Shown piece by piece: positions 51,001-60,210 of a stretch of DNA of 64,000 bases. The stretch is from Hippasteria phrygiana. Its lineage: Eukaryota; Echinodermata; Asteroidea; Valvatida; Goniasteridae. The stretch's first letter is position 1, and every line of letters begins with the position of its first letter. The notes beneath the pieces are model-generated. The model was not told where the DNA came from and did not search any database. It saw only the letters and a list, made by a program, of their open reading frames with translations. The stretch spans positions 1,612,001-1,676,000 of the forward strand of contig JAZGUH010000117.1 of assembly GCA_037893225.1 (NCBI GenBank). The letters are read 5' to 3'. The position numbers and the translations under genes were made by a program.

Positions 51001-54000
51001 TGTTTCTGGCTACTAAACCTTTGTCGTGACTAAGAAGATCTGGACTTCCGATGTGGAAGCCATGTACGATCAACGATGGGCTGATGAGCTATGGTGGACA
51101 TGAAGCCATGAAGCAATATTGGCCGACAACAGTTGCAGACGAACATTTGCTGATGAATCAGTGAAGTGCTGCTTGCAAATGCGGCTGTAGGAATTTTCAC
51201 ATGACTGAATGATGAAATAAAATGCCACGATCCACACATTATCTGTGTTTCTGGCTGTTCTAGATGTGCATCATCAGGAGACATACTCGAAGTGGTCGGG
51301 AGATTGGAGCACTCTCAAAATAAGAGGCCAAATGTGCCATCTGTTGGAAGCTAGCAAGTCTGCTCCACCATGAGTTACAGGTTTTCAGAAATGCTCCCTG
51401 TCGACAGTGCTTGGTTGCACATACACGAGGTTGTCTTAGACAGGTACGAAGGGTCGTCCTATTTAGTCACGAGTTGATTTCTGTCATTCTATCTCTCCAG
51501 CTTGCAGACGAGAAGTCATTTATGAAGTCATCTGCACTCACACTGTTAACCATGGTGCTTATCCCAACGTTTGGTCGATCGCAGAAGTAGATCTGGGACC
51601 AAGATGCAATGGCTTTCATTGGACACATCTCGCTGTAGCCACAGGCCTTCATTTGTTACACACCTTGGGTGTTCTCTTAATTTTATTTCCCCCTTTTTGC
51701 CTCTGTAATTCTTTCCAGCACATGAGATACCAAAGTGACAAGAATTTTCAACGGTTTTTCTTCAGAATTGTTCTAAAAGCTTCTTTTTGATTAGTTTTCA
51801 TCTATCAGTCCCCTCTCCCACTACAAAGTTTCATCCACTTGATTTCACTTTACTCTGACAAAATCAGATGCTGGAAAGATCCACTGAGAGAAATCAGAAA
51901 CAAGCCTTTCTACTGTGCAATTTGTTTGCATGTTTTCTTCAAGAAGGGACTATATATTGTGTATGTGTTTAATGCTTTGCATTCATGATGTATAGAAAGT
52001 TTTTGTCAGACTTGTTTTACCTTTTTCACCTTCAAGTGTAAAACCCTCAGCTTCCTGCAGAAAAAAAGATTTATAGCAAAAAGAAAACAATTAAAACTAC
52101 ATTTTAACCCTAACAGTGCTGAATCCAACAGGATCCAACAATTTGATATTTCCGTTGGACCCTGTTGGATTTAGCAGGTAAGTAATTTTTAATTTTTAGT
52201 TACCCAACAACTTGCCATGTTGGACTTAATGGACTGATTGAGCAGGAAACTCATGAGTCACTGTTGGACTGTTGGATTTAGCAGGGTAGTCCTGGTGAAC
52301 TATTAGGGGGAGGGGGGGGGGGGGGGGTTTAGGGTTTTAAAGGTTTAAAGTATCCAAATTAGGATTTTCTGAGTGCTTACAATCTCATTCTTTAAAATGA
52401 GATAAGCACATTTGACAAGCATTTACCTAATGACTAATTAAAAATGAAGTTATTGGATAATGACATGCTATGCTGGTACACTTTGAAACAACAAACACTT
52501 ATTTCTGACAGCATTGTCCATTAAAAATGATTATTATTTCAAATTTAATTCTGAAAAGTAAAACCATTTATGTATATACCTCTTCAGTAAAAAGTTGGTC
52601 CTCTTCCAGACTGATGTTCAGAACGTCATCGTCGTCATCCTCGTGGCTTCCTAAGATGACGTCCAGATCAATGTCAGTCTAGAAAAAATAAATGCAAGGA
52701 TCAAATTTGACCAGCAGCCACTGGTTAACCCTCAAAGAGTCAAGCAGAGGGGAGAATTTATAAAAATCAGGGGTACTGACGGTAAGAGAAAACTGCCAGG
52801 ATTGCTCCAATTACAATGTACACAAAACCATGCATCCACAGAACATGGTAGGACATGGATAATGCATAACTACAAACACTTTCCTTAAATTTGTGCATGT
52901 AATTACTGCCATCCTGGGGGAGGTGTGGGAGGATGTGGCTGATTGTCGCTATGAAACCTTACTGCACATTGTGATATTACCTGCCACTGATGACTAGTGA
53001 TTTGACCAACTTTGGCAGGCTAGTTCCCTGAAGCAGTCCAACAGTTGACAAAAAAGGCTCAGTCTAAGTTAGTTCAATTATTGTTCAGAGGTGTTGTGCA
53101 AACTTGCTCATAAATGAGCTTGAAATGACATTTCTCTTGCATTACTTGGACGGCTTTACTAACCTTATTGGCATCTCCTTCCTGGCTAGTCTCCATTTCA
53201 TCAGTTACTTCGTCCACCACCATCCCATCTTCTAAGCCTTCCATGCCTTCCTCCCCTTCATAATCAGACTCGCCCTCCTCTTCCTGAATTAAACAAAATT
53301 ACAGTTGAACAACATCAGATTTCATTCAGCAGTACAGTGAGGCGAACGGGCCTATGGCAGCACAATTACACAGAACACGCAAAATCTTATACAATCAATT
53401 CACAGAATTTCAGTTGTCTAAGGGGCACAGTTACACACCCATTGAGCGAAGTCAATTAGTTAGGTCCTCAATAAAGCAGTTGAAAATAAAACTCTTGACA
53501 ATGTATGTAGAATGCACAGTAGCCTCTTTGATACAAATAAAAGAATTTTAGGCGAGGTGGGTAGGACTGGAGTCAAATTTCTTGTGTACTAAATCATGGA
53601 TAGCTGTCCACCCGGGGGTGGATCTGGAGAGGAAGGGTTTTGGGTAGAAATCCTCCAATTGTTCTAAGCACAAGTTGACGGAGCCAAAATCTTGGAAATT
53701 TGATCTCTCTGAATCTTTTTAAACGTTAGTTACACTTTACCAGATTAAATGTAACAAGACAATTTAACCCCAATTCCATAGGGTGTGTGAAAAATCATAC
53801 TGAAATTGAAGGATTTGGGACTGTTAGGGTTAGGACACAAAGATTTAACTCACCCCAGACTTTTCCTTTGCCGTCTGCTTCCCTGAAAATGAAAAATACA
53901 AATTAGTCTTCCAACCTACATGTTACAGAAATTGAAGACGGTCCCTTTCATGAAGAGAAAAAAAGCGTTAACAAAAATTACATCCATCTTACATCTCTAT

Positions 54001-57000
54001 CTTCCTCATCTCAAATTTTGAAGAAAGTAAACCAGACAGAAAATTATACCAACCCTGCTGTGAGTGAGATCTAAGCACATTAAGTATTCACTGAAATTAT
54101 TTTTGATAAGCAGAGGTAGAACATGAAAGGTGGCGAATTTATAAGGATGAGTTTGGTAGGGTGGGATTTAAACAATAAGAAGGTACACACTTGCTGGTAG
54201 TTTCTTGGCCGAACCTCCTTTTGGGGTGACAGGCGTGTCGACATCTATCTCATTGGGGTCCTCCCCATTCTCACTCAGGGCCTGTACAAATAAGTTAGGG
54301 GGAAATAAATTAAACAGAAGCTCGTTAAATATGTCGAAGCAGCCATATATTTAAAATGAGTTTAATATTAATTAAAATGTTACATAGTTAATTCATCACA
54401 ATTGCATTCACACATGACCATGACTTGAACGGATGTCATATCAAAACCTATAACCTGCATAATGGACAAATACTCAATTTTACAAAATATATATTTGAAT
54501 ACAGCATCAACACCAGGAAAAAAATACAATTTTTTAATTGGATAAACAATTTGAGTGACACTGCTGAAGTACACCCCCCCCCCCATACCACCACAGGGCA
54601 GTGTTGTACATGTAGTCGAGTACATTTCCATGAGTACGAGTACTTTTGCACGAGTATGATTATGAGTACGAGTACTTCACCCCATGTACGAGTCAGTGTT
54701 GTAGGTCTCGAGACCGGTCTCGAGACCAGTTTTTCCTGGTCTCGGTACCCCGTGGTCTCGGTATTTTGCTGGTCTCGGTATCGAGACCACCAATATTTTA
54801 TACAAACAGCACATGTGCAGAATCGATTACAGCACGCTCGACTCGACACGTATAATTGTGCAGTATATGACAACTTCTTGTTTACAGAATCGATTACAGT
54901 ACGCTTTACTCGACTAAAGCCCTCCTATGCAAACATACATTCTGAGCCATGTTGTTGTATGGGTCAAAATCAGTCAAGGTGATTGTTTTTGACCTCCTGC
55001 CATAGTACAAAACCACATGTAATCTGATCATGTCTGTGTAAAAGTATAGCAGGGGAGGTGGAAGAAAATTTTGACTGATTTTGACCTTTTAAATAGTAGG
55101 AGGGTTTTAAAGATTATAAACGTGTAGTACATGACATGTGACAACCTCGTTTATTTGCCGTGTACGCGTGCCAAACGTACATGTAGCGCATAAGCTTCAT
55201 GTATGGGAAGTTGGGAACGACATGTACATGTACAAATGTATACTCCTTTGCACATAATGCTTATGGAAATTTGTGATCTTTTTGCATTCTTTTATTATGT
55301 AAATGACATACAAGGTCTCGAGGTCTCGGACCATCAGGTCTCGGTCTTGGTCTCGGACTTCGGGGTCTCGACTACAACACTGGTACGAGTACTTCACCCC
55401 GAGTACGAGTACGAGTACATGGAAATTTGTTCATGCGAGTAAGAGTACAAGTACATTTTTATGAGTACAAGTACTTTCAACCAGCAGAAGCCAAAGTGTT
55501 TTGTTACAAACAGCAAACAAAAGAGATTCCTTCACATTACTTGAAAACAAAGACAAACTCTTCATAAAACACATGCTAACATGACGCTGACTTGCATGGT
55601 ATGTTTTTTATTAAAATATTGGTGTAAATCTATTTTATACATTGGTTTGCACACCTGGGGATTGCAAAGTCGAATGTGAATTCCTATACACTTCACCTCT
55701 TCCCCTTTTTGAACTTGTCATCAACAATTAACTGGGAAGTTATATCGAGTGGCCATGTTTGTTTGAAACTTCAGATACAATGTATAAACATGGGAGCAGC
55801 TGCGGTGGAACACTTTTGAAAGTTGGGGGGGGGGGGGGGTGGATTTCCTCCAAGTGGAAAAGCGGGGGGGAGGGGGCAATGGCTCACCGGCCCCCTCTGT
55901 TTCGCCGCCAGTGCATGGGTAGACTTAAAGAAAAGTCATTTGACAGTCGTGTTTTGTCCGCAGACGGCGTCACTATACAGGGTTCATACACCCTTGTGAA
56001 AAAAAATCCAGGACTTTTCCAGGATTTTCCAGGTCAAGATTTTGATTTTTCCAAGACTTAGCCTAATTCAGCTTGGACAGGCATATCACAGTATAAAAAT
56101 ATTTACTGCTTCAAGTGGTGTAGTAAAACTAGCCTCCCGAGGTGATCCATTGAGCATTCTATTTTTCCGAGGCGAAGCCAAGGGAAAATAGAATGCTCCA
56201 TGGATCACCAAGGGAGGCTAGTTTTACCACACCGCGAGATAAAAGCAGTAAATATTTGTTTTATAACACCTCACCCACAGATTCTGCTTGATTTTTAAAA
56301 ATTAACATTATTTTAATCTAAATACAGTTAAAATGGACTTCTATTTCAATACAAAATTAGTGGAAAATGTATTTGTTCTTTTCAAAACCACCCCTTTTGA
56401 ACCCAGCTCTGTAGCGCTGGCACTTTGGAACAATAGGTGTTACGCTCAACGCGCACACCCACATGCATCTGCACACACATGCATCGCCATGTGTATTGTA
56501 CTTTGGTTGCTACGGATATAGTACTTTTGGCCGTGCACAGGAAGATAGCAAAAATAGAAAATGCCATGTGACTCGCTCTCGGCCAATCAAGACACAGAAT
56601 CTGTGGATGAGGTGTTATACAATATAGCAAGCGCATACCTGTAATGAATATTAATTTTGTTTGATTCTTCTTTATAATTGGCTTCATGACTCATTTACCT
56701 CTATTTGCAGAAGTTATTGCTTAAGAAATCTCTAATGGAGAAATCATTCCTTTCCACTTTGTCCTGAAGAAGCTTTTTGTGTTTGGTTCCTTTGGCGTGA
56801 CTTTTCAAAGCTGGTTCACCCATGTTCGTAACATCAAACGTCTTCATACAAAGTTTGTACTTCCAGAACTGTAAGGTTTTCACAAACCTTACAGATAGAC
56901 ACATTGAACCTGCTGTGGACGATTTTCTTCCATAGTTTTGACCCTCAATAACTTTCTAGTCACGAAATTTTCTGCCCCAAGATTTCACATGCCTTCACTT

Positions 57001-59937
57001 GATATGGCCATGTACACATAGGCTAGGTTCACTTCCTTGAAATGTAACTCAAAAGGGTGAAATTTTACGAAAATTTCGCTTACCAAGACCATATCTATCG
57101 CCAATCCGCAGTTTCGCATCAGTTTTTGTCGACTGAGGGCGCCTCAATGCTCTTGACCAACCACAGCGCGGCTTTCATAAACAACGCGCGAGGCAAAAAC
57201 ACTAGAAATTGATGAATTGTTTTCGCAGGAAACGGTCGTCTGAATATTTGTTTCAGGTTCGTACGGCATACTAGCAGCCAAGTTACCGCGCCGCAGACGA
57301 CTGTTTCCTGCGAAGTAATGGCTGCCTACATGATTGAATGTGCAAACGATAAGTATATCGCCTAAAAACCACTTTTTCCTCAGAGAATTTCAGTTTTCCT
57401 CAACTGAATGGGTTTATCTTCAATGAAGACACAAGGTGAGGTGAAATTTGTTATGTTTGGTAGCGATTCCGTGATGTCCGTATAGGCCGTTTCATTGATT
57501 TTTTTTAAAGAGCCCCAGCTTCTTGATTTGTACACCTGTGTGTAGAGGAAACCTTCAAAGGCATTATACAATTTGAATTTTTAAAATCGGACTTGTGGTT
57601 ATGACTATATTACAGTTTTAATGAGCCTAGTTGGCCCCATTTTGGGGACAATTCTAGATCGGCAATTCTTATGTTTTTCTTTATCTTTTAGACGGCCCAG
57701 GTTTTGTACACACCATATGGAAAAATAAATTAAACCCTTTTTTACCAATTACTTTCATAATAAACGGTTATAAACCTTTTATTCACATTAATTTGCCACT
57801 GATTGAAACATGAATTATTAAATGCAATACAATGCATGAAAAAACGAAGTTAATTAACACTAATGAACACTAATTAACACCAATTAACACCAGTTAACAC
57901 CAAGTAAGTAAAATATACAATAATGCCAAGGCATGGTGATATTTCTAATAAAGTAATGAAAGACATGGATTTGTAATTGTTTTGTTATAGACTGAGTGGA
58001 TAATTAATTCTAAAAAGAAAATATGTTTCCTATTCCTGCCAACACATTTTTAGAGGTTTGTTACAGACTAAGTCTTTTCCCATTCTGTAGAGATACAAAC
58101 ACTGAAACAATCAAGCTGATGATCCGAAAACACAAAAGTATTTAAATTCACTAAAATTCACTAATTGTTATACATAAGTAAAGTGAGAAAAGTGGGGAAA
58201 AACCATTGACAACGTGTATAGAATTGCAACACGGCATGCACAGTAACATAACAAAAATACCGCACAGCTGGTACTACGCGCGATGTGCACCAAACAATTC
58301 ATGGCGCACGTGCGGTGACCCGTGAATGTGGCCCCATTCATTTGTACATACGCGACTGTCCCGACTGAGTCGTACATTCCCTCACAAAAATCATCCGTTT
58401 TTCACATTTCGCATCTTAAAACTGAAACTTTATCAAAATATATTCCTGAACAATATACAAATGTGCATACCTTGTCTCCAGCCATTGTGTGGAGTCCTTC
58501 TAGTCTAGGCGGAATTGTATCAAAAAAAAGTATTGGCATCGTTCGACTGAAAACCACGTTGAAAATTTTGGAGACATCCGGGACTTTTAGACTTTTGTTT
58601 CTGCTTGATGGTGACGTCAAAATCGTCACAAGCATAGCATTAAGAGCATCACGCGATCGACTTTATGCAGCTTCGGCCATTTTCGGTTCTGGGCCGAAGC
58701 GTTCCGATTTCGCTGACCCTCCCACGCACGGATTGTTTACAGTTTGTTTACACACGAGACAATGCGGCGTCAGTGGCGCTCTCGCGGGCAGATGGCGCGC
58801 ATTTTAAACGATAACTTCAGAACGGTACGTCCGATTGCATTCATTTTTGGGGAATATTACCGTAAGATATCATGTATTACTCCCTGAATACTTCTGTTTT
58901 ATTACTTGTTTTGTTTGTTAGTTATGATTTTACAAAAAAGTTTATCGTGTGCGGTTACGTTTTGTTTGTCCCCTGGGAATTGACACGCATGAAACGGCCT
59001 AAGTGAACATGTTGAACTCTTGCCGGCCTCCATACCCACAATGCATTGAGAATGTCAAAAAGGTTTATTGCCATGTGAATCAACGCTGTTCATGTGCGTC
59101 GCGGTGATCGCCATCTTTATTTTCGCGTTGTGTTTTGTCGTCTTCATCATCGCGGAAAGATTTTACTTTAATACCCCACCAAAATCGGTCAAGAACAGCA
59201 AAATCTTGGAAAATAACCAACCCTCCTTGACAACAACTGTCTAAACACGTGGTACAACCTGTTATATCAAGATTTATTTTAGCAAAATCTGTAAAAAATG
59301 GGGAAGAAATCAACATGTATGATTGTGAACACTGAGTGACTTTACATGGTGCCACAAAAAACACAAACTTTCTTCCCCAATAATGCAATAAAATGTCCCA
59401 ACAAATGAACACAAATGGATGGTTATTTTCCAAGATTTGCTGTTCCTTACCGATTTTGGTGGGGGGTATTAAAGTAAAATCTTTCCATCATCGCTTTAGT
59501 TTACCTAGAAATTTCCCTCAAAAACTAAAAAACCCTGCCCTCATGTTTCAATTCAACGGCATAGGTCTACCTGTTGTTGGTTTGTAATGTCGCTAACTAG
59601 TTTGGCAATTCCAATAACCTAGAAGTGGATTTTTGTTCCCCATATGGAACAGGGCCCTACACTACTACCATGACTACACAATGTGTCTCGCTCTGCGAGG
59701 TTTGTCTGAAAGGATCGACCACGCTTTCGCCATGATCATGCGGGTTTAATAAGCATCGTGCGTGACATCTTTTTTTTTACAGCGTGGAGCCAAAACGCCC
59801 CGACCTACCTTTTGTAATCTTTCCAGAAGAACTGCTTTAACACCTTTGTTATCGAGACCTCTTTTTTCCAACTCCAGTTTCAGATCTTGCACACGGAGAT
59901 TTGCCACCTTCTTTTTCGACGAATCCGGAGAAACCAT
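43113..59937 (-). CDS. SAFB: Scaffold attachment factor B-like protein (SAP + RRM), 12 coding exons
   Basis: Joined minus-strand CDS: 59937-59809, 54281-54191, 53882-53854, 53283-53164, 52678-52580, 52054-52021, 50750-50291, 48922-48879, 48210-48074, 46190-46041, 45605-45290, 45010-43113. The sum is 3507 nt, 1168 residues plus TAA, with every junction GT-AG and in phase. Domains in order: SAP (about residues 11-45), acidic linker (45-320), RRM (357-431; RNP2 LWVSNL, RNP1 region AFCYGFV), Lys/Glu/Ala-rich spacer (432-585), the family signature [12 protein letters not shown] (586-597), an Arg/Glu-rich helical stretch to about 725, then an RG/Gly-rich tail ending RRY. SAFB/SLTM proteins are nuclear; they bind scaffold-attachment DNA through SAP and RNA through RRM and RG regions, and act in chromatin organisation, transcription and splicing. 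Order, length and terminal RRY match the vertebrate family. Whether it is closer to SAFB or SLTM cannot be decided by eye. Confidence 0.95.
45290..45605 (-). CDS. SAFB: SAFB-like exon 11 (Lys/Glu/Ala-rich)
   Basis: 316 nt, acceptor TTTCTCTCAG, donor GACAG|GTTGGT. It encodes [20 protein letters not shown] followed by a long Lys/Glu/Ala region with an Ala/Thr run made from GCT/GTT-type codons. Vertebrate SAFB has a comparable Lys/Glu-rich sumoylatable spacer after the RRM. It leaves one base for an Ala codon. Confidence 0.93.
46041..46190 (-). CDS. SAFB: SAFB-like exon 10: second half of the RRM
   Basis: 150 nt, 50 codons, phase 0 at both ends, acceptor CTCCGCACAG, donor GAGAGG|GTGAGT. It encodes [20 protein letters not shown], then VSM and [17 protein letters not shown]. 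The RNP1 region AFCYGFV and the [10 protein letters not shown] block are hallmark SAFB-family residues. The RRM binds RNA. Confidence 0.96.
46739..47349 (+). mobile_element. TTAA-bounded element, AGGGACACATTG ends (SAFB intron 9)
   Basis: 611 bp between TTAA sites; ends AAGGGACACATTG / CAATGTGTCCCTT. It shares at least 85-90 percent by eye with 63019-63627. The right half is CpG-rich and holds a small conserved frame on the plus strand starting [19 protein letters not shown] (ATG at 47096) with GGCGCCGC sequences upstream, like a captured promoter and first exon. Confidence 0.75.
48074..48210 (-). CDS. SAFB: SAFB-like exon 9: first half of the RRM
   Basis: 137 nt, acceptor TCTTTCTCTAG, donor GGAAAG|GTGGGT. 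After a Ser/Gly-rich leader it encodes [20 protein letters not shown], then SFSKYGK. LWVSNL is RNP2 of the RRM, and the following helix and KYGK turn are nearly the same as in vertebrate SAFB. Phase 0 at the end; the RRM is completed by exon 10. Confidence 0.95.
48494..48580 (+). mobile_element. tRNA-Ser-derived SINE head (antisense in SAFB intron 8)
   Basis: A box TGGTCGAGTGG (48502-48512), B box GGTTCGAGTCC (48546-48556), and between them a Ser(AGA)-like anticodon loop CTAGAAA. One base is missing in the anticodon stem and the acceptor arms do not pair cleanly, so it is not a working tRNA. A T7 run follows at 48569, a pol III terminator. The 3' tail boundary is unclear. Confidence 0.6.
48879..48922 (-). 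CDS. SAFB: SAFB-like exon 8 (44 nt, Ser-rich)
   Basis: 44 nt between TTTTTCACAG and GTTGGT. It completes a Ser codon and encodes [14 protein letters not shown], leaving G for the Asp codon of exon 9. It lies in the Ser/Lys-rich stretch just before the RRM. Confidence 0.87.
50291..50750 (-). CDS. SAFB: SAFB-like exon 7 (large acidic/lysine-rich exon)
   Basis: 460 nt, residues about 168-320. The acceptor is CCCTTTCAG, seven codons before an internal ATG; the donor is AAAAG|GTTTGT. It encodes Glu/Asp/Lys/Ser-rich low-complexity sequence with [15 protein letters not shown] repeats and ends VNVRSK. It is probably disordered. Charge pattern and position agree with SAFB/SLTM, where sequence conservation is low. 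Confidence 0.9.
52021..52054 (-). CDS. SAFB: SAFB-like exon 6 (34 nt)
   Basis: 34 nt, acceptor TTTCTGCAG and donor GAAAAAG|GTAAAA. It encodes [11 protein letters not shown] and leaves one base, which joins CA of exon 7 to make Ala. The clean phase match on both sides supports this very short exon. Confidence 0.87.
52104..52340. mobile_element. CCCTAAC-ended MITE with TGTTGGA-rich interior in SAFB intron 5
   Basis: TTAACCCTAACAG at the left and TTTAGGGTTTTAA at the right. The interior repeats CTGTTGGATTTAGCAGG (52165-52182, 52261-52285) and CCAACAGG. It includes a 16-G run (52312-52327). The end sequences have diverged. Confidence 0.5.
52580..52678 (-). CDS. SAFB: SAFB-like exon 5 (acidic segment)
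   Basis: 99 nt, 33 codons, phase 0, acceptor TTTTTTCTAG and donor GAAGAG|GTATAT. It encodes [20 protein letters not shown] and further acidic residues. The Asp run and the hydrophobic pattern resemble the acidic region between SAP and RRM in SAFB proteins. Confidence 0.9.
53164..53283 (-). CDS. SAFB: SAFB-like exon 4 (acidic segment)
   Basis: 120 nt, 40 codons, phase 0 at both ends, acceptor TTAATTCAG and donor AATAAG|GTTAGT. It encodes a Glu/Asp/Gly-rich stretch beginning [13 protein letters not shown]. This belongs to the low-complexity acidic N-terminal half typical of SAFB/SLTM. It could be skipped in frame. Confidence 0.9.
53764..53833. mobile_element. Minimal TTAA/CCCTAAC-type MITE in SAFB intron 3
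   Basis: TTAACCCCAATTCCATAGGG at the left and GTTAGGGTTAG at the right, 70 bp. It shares its internal sequence with 32499-32567; the right TTAA has decayed to TTAG. Confidence 0.5.
53854..53882 (-). CDS. SAFB: SAFB-like exon 3 (29-nt micro-exon)
   Basis: 29 nt between TTTTCAG and GTGAGT. It completes an Arg codon and encodes KQTAKEKSG. Its length is not a multiple of three, so the phases of exons 2 and 4 require it: 91 + 29 restores phase 0. Basic residues here bridge the acidic segments. Confidence 0.85.
54191..54281 (-). CDS. SAFB: SAFB-like exon 2
   Basis: 91 nt. The acceptor is TTTGTACAG|GCC and the donor GCAA|GTGTGT. It encodes [20 protein letters not shown] and continues with a Lys/Gly/Ser-rich end. 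The order matches the residues just after the SAP domain in vertebrate SAFB (acidic, NPDEIEI-like). It ends one base into an Arg codon. Exons 2 and 3 together are 120 nt, so the pair can be skipped without changing frame. Confidence 0.9.
54599..55465. mobile_element. Outer hAT-like MITE with GAGTAC array, split by the inner element
   Basis: Starts CAGTGTTGTACATGTAG at 54599, the same terminal motif as the inner element, followed by many (C/G)GAGTAC units at 54620-54693 and again at 55383-55465. The right terminus was not recognised, so the end is approximate. The target site of the inner element is itself one of these units. Confidence 0.55.
54694..55382. mobile_element. hAT MITE with GGTCTCG subterminal arrays (SAFB intron 1)
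   Basis: 689 bp with ends CAGTGTTGTAG and CTACAACACTG, perfect 8-bp target duplication GTACGAGT (54686-54693, 55383-55390). Multiple GGTCTCG(A/G) units lie inside each end in opposite orientation. The centre has an inverted GTCAAAATCAGTCAA pair. It is inserted inside a second, similar element rich in GAGTAC units. Confidence 0.88.
56092..56264. mobile_element. Fold-back MITE in SAFB intron 1
   Basis: Arms TATTTACTGCTT...GTAAAACTAGCCTCCC and GGGAGGCTAGTTTTAC...AAGCAGTAAATA with a loop holding a second inverted pair GCATTCTATTTT / AAAATAGAATGC. About 70-bp arms. Confidence 0.65.
56262..56619. mobile_element. Inverted-end element abutting the fold-back (SAFB intron 1)
   Basis: TATAACACCTCACCCACAGA at the left and TCTGTGGATGAGGTGTTATA at the right, 358 bp. 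The interior has CACATGCATCTGCACACACA words. It shares its left edge with the end of the preceding fold-back, so the two may be parts of one composite element. Confidence 0.5.
56701..56904 (-). pseudogene. Decayed zinc-finger ORF fragment (transposon-type)
   Basis: 68-codon frame containing [20 protein letters not shown] then [12 protein letters not shown]. Proteins with a CxxC...KTFDVSNMG..AL.SH.KG..H finger are common in marine-invertebrate transposon-derived ORFs. Here the first expected Cys is Tyr, so the finger looks broken. It lies in SAFB intron 1 in the same orientation but has no splice sites in phase with SAFB. Confidence 0.35.
57849..57906. repeat. Short tandem of TTAACACCAA-like units in SAFB intron 1
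   Basis: Five units of about 10-11 bp (TTAACACTAATGAACACTAA and variants TTAACACCAA, TTAACACCAG). Confidence 0.7.
58471..58485 (-). CDS. Candidate alternative first coding exon (MAGDK)
   Basis: ATGGCTGGAGACAAG followed at once by GTATGC, a good donor, in phase 0. That is exactly the phase needed to splice to SAFB exon 2 (54281). The resulting protein would lack the SAP domain. Upstream in transcript sense (58600-58810) is CpG-rich DNA with a perfect CRE palindrome TGACGTCA (58611-58618) and a YY1-like AAAATGGCC. The reading frame stays open upstream of the ATG to 58635, so the ATG choice is uncertain. It could instead start an unrelated gene or be chance. Confidence 0.35.
58550..58810 (-). 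promoter_or_regulatory. Candidate internal CpG-rich promoter in SAFB intron 1
   Basis: GC- and CpG-rich island inside an otherwise AT-rich intron. It holds TGACGTCA (58611-58618), a GCCGAAGC/GCTTCGGC inverted pair around 58670-58700 and AAAATGGCC on the minus strand. It lies just upstream of the MAGDK exon and could drive a shorter SAFB transcript. No transcript evidence is available. Confidence 0.3.
59154..59489. mobile_element. Fold-back element in SAFB intron 1
   Basis: Arms 59154-59219 and 59418-59489 are inverted copies: TTTTACTTTAATACCCCACC, AAAATCGGT.AAGAACAGCA and ATCTTGGAAAATAACCA read in both. The flanks (59500-59640, and CGGTGATCGCCATCTTTATT at 59102) match 39118-39300 in inverse order, so the element belongs to a larger dispersed family. 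Confidence 0.6.
59809..59937 (-). CDS. SAFB: SAFB-like exon 1: start codon and SAP domain
   Basis: 43 codons starting with ATG in the context CATCATGG and ending CAAAAG|GTAGGT. The peptide contains the SAP helix-extended loop-helix pattern, with [20 protein letters not shown] followed by [13 protein letters not shown] domains bind AT-rich scaffold/matrix attachment DNA. Phase 0 at the donor. This start is chosen because it places the SAP domain at the extreme N-terminus, as in vertebrate SAFB, and lies just below a CpG-rich region. Confidence 0.93.
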
Positions 59938-60150
59938 GATGGCAAGAAATTTACTCGGGAAAAAAACCCAAAGAGATTCCGACTTGCGAGCGAAATGTGA
60001 TGACTAGATTTTCGACGTAGCTAGCTAGCTCAGATCTCTGATCTCAGAGCACATGCTGCATGCGCGCGTGCGCGTGACCTGTCTTTTCGCTGGCTCGCTG
60101 AACAGAACCTGGTGTACGTACGTGTACGCGTATTCACAAAATACATACAT
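59938..60150 (-). promoter_or_regulatory. SAFB: Probable SAFB promoter and 5'UTR
   Basis: CpG-rich stretch just above the SAP-exon ATG, in sharp contrast with the AT-rich surroundings. It includes alternating CG/CA sequence around 60060-60080 resembling an NRF1-type site (GCGCGCATGC) and an AGCTAGCTAGCT run. No TATA box is evident. Position and composition suggest a housekeeping-type promoter; the transcription start cannot be fixed from sequence. Confidence 0.5.
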
Positions 60151-60210
60151 GTAGTTTGAAACCAGCTAAAGGTGACGCTTGATTAATACGTCATCACGCG
60201 GAACGCGGGG

